Source of the DNA: JAWSVE01 sp033852115
GTDB taxonomy: Bacteria > Pseudomonadota > Gammaproteobacteria > Pseudomonadales > Cellvibrionaceae
NCBI GenBank assembly: GCA_033852115.1
Contig: JAWSVE010000008.1
Location: 62,001-126,000, forward strand
Direction of reading: 5' to 3'
DNA: 64,000 bases
Shown: one piece after another, positions 60,383 to 64,000 of the stretch
Position numbering within the stretch: the first letter of the stretch is position 1
Layout: the number at the start of each line of letters is the position of its first letter
Notes under the pieces: model-generated
What the model saw: only the letters and a program-made list of their open reading frames with translations
The model's database searches: none
What the model was told of the DNA's origin: nothing
Made by a program: the position numbers and the translations under genes

Positions 60383-60760
60383 GGGTGAGAATAATATGAC
60401 CGGTCGGCTTGTTTTGCAACGGATCTATTAGAATAGTCTGGCCTAAGGTTATGTGTAAAACGCAGTGGGGCGAGTCCGCGAGATTGTCGCTTTTCTTCCA
60501 TGAAGCACCCACGCTTCCGTCGCATATCCGACATCAGTACAACACTGAGAGTACTCTGAACTCCCCAACTTATTGATTTTGTAGCAAAATTTCTATGCTG
60601 TTTTGCTCCGAAAATGGGCCTGGTAATTGCTATTTCGTAACCAGCCATTGTGGTTCTTACCACCTTGGTTCTGAGAGGTGCCGGTCGATTAGAGCTAGGT
60701 GCCCGAAACGCCTGTGTATTCCGCAGGAACTTGAATCATTTAATTCAGAGAGATTTGGAT
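60383..60760. other. Intergenic region between TetR and Nif11 genes
   Basis: About 378 bases. It contains one TetR operator near the left end and a 10-base palindrome AGAGTACTCT (60548-60557). I looked for a sigma-54 promoter and a NifA site before the Nif11 gene and found none that convinces. No gene is seen. Confidence 0.5.
60397..60410. promoter_or_regulatory. TetR operator copy 3 (autoregulatory)
   Basis: TGACCGGTCGGCTT differs by one base from the two copies before the LpxR-type gene. It lies 15 bases upstream of the TetR start, where bound protein would block its own transcription. Confidence 0.65.
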
Positions 60761-60979
60761 ATGTCAGTCGAGCAAATTGCGGCGTTTTCCGCCAAAGCAA
60801 AATCAGATTCAGCATTAGGGGAGCAATTAAAGGCCTGTCAAAAAATGAAAGAAATGTTTGCTCTCGCTCGAGAGAACGGGTTTCAGTTTGAGGAAGATAG
60901 CCTCTACCCACCTAATGAAGCGCAATTTACCGAAGATCAATTAAGTGAGCGTCTAGTTAAAGCGCTACTCAGGGTATAG
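60761..60979 (+). CDS. Nif11-family small protein
   Basis: A 72-residue helical protein of the Nif11/Nif11-like leader family: MSVEQIAAFSAKAKSDSALGEQLKACQKM and MFALARENGFQFEEDSLY are typical. The ATG follows AGAGAG. Nif11 proteins occur in nitrogen-fixation clusters, and related sequences serve as leader peptides of ribosomal natural products. No GG cleavage site, core peptide or maturation enzyme is seen here, and flavodoxin and FeMo-cofactor-type genes lie downstream, so the nif role is the better reading. Exact function unknown. Confidence 0.85.
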   Translation: MSVEQIAAFSAKAKSDSALGEQLKACQKMKEMFALARENGFQFEEDSLYPPNEAQFTEDQLSERLVKALLRV

Positions 60980-61038
60980 ATCGCTGCGAGTATAGACCGC
61001 TTCGCGTAATACGAAATCGAGGTTAACCAAAAAGCACT

Positions 61039-61533
61039 ATGCCAATTGCTCAATCACCCAATGCCAATGGTCGCGCAGTAATAAACTCGTTTACGATCAG
61101 CGACGAGACAAAACGTTGGTTGTCGGCGTCGGGTTTTGATGAGCTCAACTTGAACGCTGTGAATCAATACAAGCGTACGCCGCTCATGTCGGCTGCTGCG
61201 GATGGCAATGAACAGCATGTCAGTGATTTGCTTTCTGCCAATGTGGATGTCGAAGCAGTGAATAGTGATGGCAATAGTGCGATTTGGTTGGCCTGTTTTT
61301 CTGGTAACGAGCGCGTGATTCAAATGCTCGTTGATGCAGGTGCAAATCTTGATCATCAAAACCCAGACGGTGTTACCGCATTAATGTATGCAAGCTCGGC
61401 GGGTAAAACAGCAGCGGTCAAACAATTGGTTGCGGCGGGCGCGAATACACGCTTGCGTAGCAAAGATGATTTTTCTGCGTTGGACCTCGCATCGAATATC
61501 GATATTTTGCGTTTTTTAAAAGCGCGTTCTTGA
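61039..61533 (+). CDS. Ankyrin-repeat protein of the nif region
   Basis: A 164-residue protein with about four ankyrin repeats from residue 45 onwards (RTPLMSAAADGNEQHVSDLL, NSAIWLACFSGNERVIQMLVDAGANLD, VTALMYASSAGKTAAVKQLVAAGAN, FSALDLASNIDILRFLK). The N-terminal 40 residues are unrelated. No signal peptide is visible. Ankyrin proteins are common companions of nif genes in gammaproteobacteria and act by protein binding. It lies 60 bases after the Nif11 gene, and the next gene follows 30 bases later. Confidence 0.88.
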   Translation: MPIAQSPNANGRAVINSFTISDETKRWLSASGFDELNLNAVNQYKRTPLMSAAADGNEQHVSDLLSANVDVEAVNSDGNSAIWLACFSGNERVIQMLVDAGANLDHQNPDGVTALMYASSAGKTAAVKQLVAAGANTRLRSKDDFSALDLASNIDILRFLKARS

Positions 61534-61564
61534 TAGATCTTTTAAGCTAATTAGGGAAATACCG

Positions 61565-61987
61565 GTGGGTGACGCACAGTTGCGAGCGATCGTCTGTCAT
61601 AAGCATCCGTCCAGCGGCAGATTAACTTTTTTGCAATTTGCGTCGGGAAACATTTGCGGGCCTTTGGTTCTACCGCGCTTGTCAGTGATAAGTGATTTGC
61701 CACAAGCAAAAGTAGTGTTTCATCCATCGATTGCCGTTCGCCAGGTCGCAGAGCATCTGCAGCTGCCAGAACAGTGGCTAATGTTAATGCAAGACTTCAA
61801 ATTGTTTTTGGAGGTTCCAAAGCAATATGCTTCGGGCGGCTTGCTGCCGGTATTCTTAGTCATGGTGGTTGGTCGCGATTTGCCCAATGTTCCCTATGGA
61901 CATAGTTGGATTGAATTGCCAGATGGTTTTTCCCTTCCTTACTTAGAGCGCGAAATTTTGCGTGAGGCATATCGACATGTCATGTAG
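61565..61987 (+). CDS. Protein of unknown function in the nif region
   Basis: A 140-residue soluble protein that I do not recognise. The GTG start is supported by AGGGA at good spacing; there is no internal ATG close by. Visible segments include FLQFASGNICGPLVLPRL, FHPSIAVRQVAEHLQLPEQWLMLM, EVPKQYASGGLLPVFLVMV and a final SLPYLEREILREAY. It is flanked by the ankyrin and flavodoxin genes on the same strand. A small accessory role in nitrogenase assembly or regulation is only suggested by position. Confidence 0.7.
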   Translation: MGDAQLRAIVCHKHPSSGRLTFLQFASGNICGPLVLPRLSVISDLPQAKVVFHPSIAVRQVAEHLQLPEQWLMLMQDFKLFLEVPKQYASGGLLPVFLVMVVGRDLPNVPYGHSWIELPDGFSLPYLEREILREAYRHVM

Positions 61988-62076
61988 CTTAAACATCCAC
62001 AAAGTTAAAAGCTGAATGTTTAATACACGAGGTTTAGTGCATGAGGTTAAATGCTTAAAATTTAACGAGAGTAACT

Positions 62077-62643
62077 ATGAATAAGATCGGTATGTTTTTC
62101 GGAACGGAAACGGGCACGACGCGCCTCATCGCCAAAAAACTGCATAAATTAATTGGTGACGAAAATGCAGCTAAGCCAATTAACGTAAACCGTATTAATG
62201 CCGAAGATTTTATGCAGTACGACGCCTATATTTTGGGGACCCCCAGCTATGGGGTGGGCGATATTCCAGGGTTAAGTGCGGGGTGTTTAGAAAGAAACTG
62301 GGAAGAATTCTTAGATGTCTTAGGACGACAAGACTTGAGCGGAAAATGCTGCGCGTTTTATGGGCTGGGTGCTCAAGAGCGCTATTCAGAACGATTCGCG
62401 AGTTCACTCATTGCCCTGTATAGAGTCTTCGAGTCGATGGGAGCCACCATGATTGGCGATTGGAGTACCGATGGTTATACCTTTGAGAGCTCTGCGTCAG
62501 TGGTTGATGGTCGTTTCGTTGGGTTGGTTATTGATCAGCGCACACAAAGCATGGAAACTGCGACGCGACTTGAGCAATGGACCCAACAAGTCGTGCCTGA
62601 ACTACTCGCTCATATCCAAAAAGTGTCACAACACGCAGCTTAG
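62077..62643 (+). CDS. nifF: Long-chain flavodoxin, nitrogenase-type
   Basis: FMN electron carrier of 188 residues. The phosphate-binding loop FFGTETGTTRLIAKKL lies at residues 8-23, the first FMN-flanking loop at ILGTPSYGVGD (about 52-62), and the second near FYGLGAQERYSERFASS (about 93-109). The extended loop between strands (about 122-152, ATMIGDWSTDGYTFESSASVVDG) marks a long-chain flavodoxin. Nitrogenase flavodoxins share this layout, and the neighbouring Nif11 and FeMo-cofactor-type genes support electron supply to nitrogenase reductase. Symbol inferred from context and family. Confidence 0.88.
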   Translation: MNKIGMFFGTETGTTRLIAKKLHKLIGDENAAKPINVNRINAEDFMQYDAYILGTPSYGVGDIPGLSAGCLERNWEEFLDVLGRQDLSGKCCAFYGLGAQERYSERFASSLIALYRVFESMGATMIGDWSTDGYTFESSASVVDGRFVGLVIDQRTQSMETATRLEQWTQQVVPELLAHIQKVSQHAA

Positions 62644-62661
62644 CGTTCGCGGAGAGATTCA

Positions 62662-63072
62662 ATGACAACCCCTTTAATTGCCGTAGCGACTAACGAAGAC
62701 GGTACAGTATCACCTCATGCGGGCCGTGCAGAAACATGGAAAGTGTATGCGGTGGAAGGTGATAAGCCAGAGCATGTTTGGGATATTCACGTTGACCCAC
62801 CGGGAAGCCTACATGAATGGCATGTGCGAGGGGATGGTAATCGTCACCCCGTGCATGGTGTGGACGTAGCCATTGCTGGCTCTGCAGGTGAGGGTGTAAC
62901 TCGTCGCCTTGCGGAGCGCGATACACAATTAGTGACTACCGCAGAAAAAAATCCTGAAAAAGCGGTGATTGATTATTTGGAAGGAAACCTTGCGGCTGGC
63001 TTGCCTCACGAAGAGACGGAGTGTTTAGACCCTGAACACCACGCGGCTGTTAGTGCAGCCGGGCAGAGTTAA
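62662..63072 (+). CDS. NifX/NafY-type dinitrogenase FeMo-cofactor biosynthesis protein
   Basis: A 136-residue protein of the nitrogenase iron-molybdenum-cofactor domain family. VATNEDGTVSPHAGRAETWKVYAV (about residues 8-31) and GVDVAIAGSAGEGVTRRLAERDTQLVTT (about 75-102) are typical. The AEKNPEKAVIDYLEG segment is the end of the domain, and an unrelated tail follows. Members bind cofactor or cluster intermediates on the way to nitrogenase. It may be a stand-alone NifX- or NafY-like carrier. It lies 18 bases after the flavodoxin gene. It ends convergently against modC, overlapping by four bases. Confidence 0.88.
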   Translation: MTTPLIAVATNEDGTVSPHAGRAETWKVYAVEGDKPEHVWDIHVDPPGSLHEWHVRGDGNRHPVHGVDVAIAGSAGEGVTRRLAERDTQLVTTAEKNPEKAVIDYLEGNLAAGLPHEETECLDPEHHAAVSAAGQS

Positions 63073-64000
63073 ATGACGGCGATGGATTTAATTTGCGCCC
63101 AAATATCCATGCCGGTTTTTAATTCAAGGTTGTGAGCGGATCGGCGCGATACCCTTGATAGTAAGACGCTGCCATTCGCTTCTTTTTCAACCTCATCATT
63201 ACCGTTTCCTTTCGCGCCAATCAGTAATTTCACTAGCAGTGAACCGTCGTGTTCATCTTCGCCAATGTCGAGAACGTGCGCGGGTAAAATATTGGTAATA
63301 CTCGTATCTTCATGCTGGGTTTTGGACAAACTAATATCCCGCGCTAATACGCGTATTCGTACCTGGCTATGAATCGCATTGCCTCCGTCACGTAGCCAAA
63401 CTTCACCGCCAGGAATACTCACTCGGGCCAATTGCCACTCGAGATCGCGTTCGATAACAGTGCCTTCTATAACCGCACCGGCGTCTTCGCCAAGTCGAAT
63501 GGGGAAGTCGATGCGGGTCATGGCATTGCTCAATGTATCACTACTGACGGCACGACCTTCTTTCATTACCACTAAGTAATCAGCTAAACGCGCAACTTCA
63601 TCCGGTGCGTGGCTCACATAGATGATCGGTAATTCCAAATCTCGCTTTATACGTTCTAAGTAGGGCAATATCTCTAACTTGCGCTGCAAATCCAGCGCAG
63701 CTAAAGGTTCATCCATTAGCAATAGTTTGGGTTGAATTAATAGTGCGCGAGCGATAGCAACACGTTGCCTTTCACCACCTGACAATTGTTCGGGGTGGCG
63801 TTTTAATAAGTGTTCGATACCTAACAATTCGATGGCGTGATCGTATTGAATGTCGGTATGAGCTTTAGGCGCTCTTTTTAGCGCGTAATGCAAATTGCCC
63901 TCAGCGCTCAAATGGTTAAATAAACTTGCTTCTTGAAAAACATAACCAATCGGGCGTTTATGTGTAGGTACAAAGCTAGATTCAGACTGCCAAAGTTCAC
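63069..64000 (-). CDS. modC: Molybdate ABC transporter ATP-binding protein (partial)
   Basis: C-terminal part of the molybdate importer ATPase; the start and Walker A lie beyond the right edge. The frame stays open to the end of the window (RPIGYVFQEASLF is readable upstream of the internal TTG). The Q-loop, the signature LSGGERQRVAIARAL, Walker B LLLMDEPLAALD and the switch His in YVSHAPDE are all present. The C-terminal TOBE-like domain (last about 140 residues, LRDGNAIHSQVRIRVLARDISL) identifies ModC. It probably supplies molybdenum for FeMo-cofactor. The convergent NifX-type gene fits that role. Confidence 0.92.
   Translation of the reverse strand, partial: ELWQSESSFVPTHKRPIGYVFQEASLFNHLSAEGNLHYALKRAPKAHTDIQYDHAIELLGIEHLLKRHPEQLSGGERQRVAIARALLIQPKLLLMDEPLAALDLQRKLEILPYLERIKRDLELPIIYVSHAPDEVARLADYLVVMKEGRAVSSDTLSNAMTRIDFPIRLGEDAGAVIEGTVIERDLEWQLARVSIPGGEVWLRDGGNAIHSQVRIRVLARDISLSKTQHEDTSITNILPAHVLDIGEDEHDGSLLVKLLIGAKGNGNDEVEKEANGSVLLSRVSRRSAHNLELKTGMDIWAQIKSIAVI

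Noticed and set aside
60383..60760. Possible sigma-54 promoter (GG-N10-GC around 60700) and NifA site before the Nif11 gene
   Set aside because: Only the GG and GC match; the rest of the -24/-12 consensus and any TGT-N10-ACA site are missing.
60761..60979. Nif11 protein as a ribosomal natural-product precursor
   Set aside because: There is no double-glycine cleavage site, core region or maturation enzyme nearby; the nif context explains it better.
1..64000. Mobile elements, CRISPR arrays, tRNA and rRNA genes
   Set aside because: No transposase, integrase, regularly spaced repeat, cloverleaf or rRNA sequence was seen anywhere in the window.

Overview
The window looks like chromosome from a marine, Gram-negative gammaproteobacterium, most like the Cellvibrionales (Teredinibacter, Saccharophagus or Simiduia relatives). 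This is inferred from gene content, not from any search. The supporting observations are the gene order rnr-rlmB-rpsF-rpsR-membrane protein-rplI-dnaB, panC-panD, many c-di-GMP and chemotaxis proteins, an outer-membrane TonB receptor, an LpxR-type lipid A deacylase, and nitrogen-fixation accessory genes at the right edge. I see no tRNA, rRNA, CRISPR array, insertion sequence or prophage.

Layout. 0-2 kb: a 7TM-DISM diguanylate cyclase. 2-6.7 kb: a TonB-dependent receptor directly followed by a two-propeller lipoprotein phytase, with a candidate Pho box upstream, so probably a phytate/phosphate scavenging unit. 6.7-18 kb: housekeeping genes (RNase R, RlmB, S6/S18/L9, DnaB, PanC, PanD, Acs). 18-22 kb: a tandem SnoaL-like secreted pair and a YtrA/GntR-regulated ABC transporter operon with a perfect 26-bp operator palindrome. 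22-31.5 kb: Smr nuclease, chemoreceptor, DUF3014, NADAR, DusC, YceH, MtfA-like peptidase, a TVP38-flavoprotein disulfide reductase fusion and a methyltransferase. 31.5-37.8 kb: a four-gene signalling operon (CHASE-PAS-PAS histidine kinase, Rcp1-like receiver, receiver-pseudokinase, receiver with degenerate GGDEF-EAL). 38-50 kb: accessory region with membrane proteins, two related secreted proteins of unknown function, SDR, a nucleotidyltransferase-like protein, an XRE/phosphatase pair, a RoxA-like diheme cytochrome, a sodium symporter and a PEBP protein.

50-58.5 kb is the most interesting part. Ten tightly packed genes on the minus strand run in transcription order: 'thermostable hemolysin' (predicted GNAT-fold) protein, AMP-ligase, heme-oxygenase-like diiron oxidase, SDR, TPR protein, response regulator, histidine kinase, cupredoxin, FTR1 iron permease, outer-membrane protein. 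The upstream half looks like a small acyl/fatty-acid biosynthetic pathway with an iron enzyme. The downstream half looks like a sensor-controlled iron importer. A nested inverted repeat sits just before the first gene. I propose this as a candidate undescribed iron-coupled biosynthetic system.

58.6-60.4 kb: an LpxR-type lipid A deacylase and a TetR regulator that share three copies of one operator motif. 60.7-64 kb: edge of a nif region (Nif11-like small protein, ankyrin protein, unknown protein, nitrogenase flavodoxin, FeMo-cofactor-type protein, and modC, which runs off the window end).
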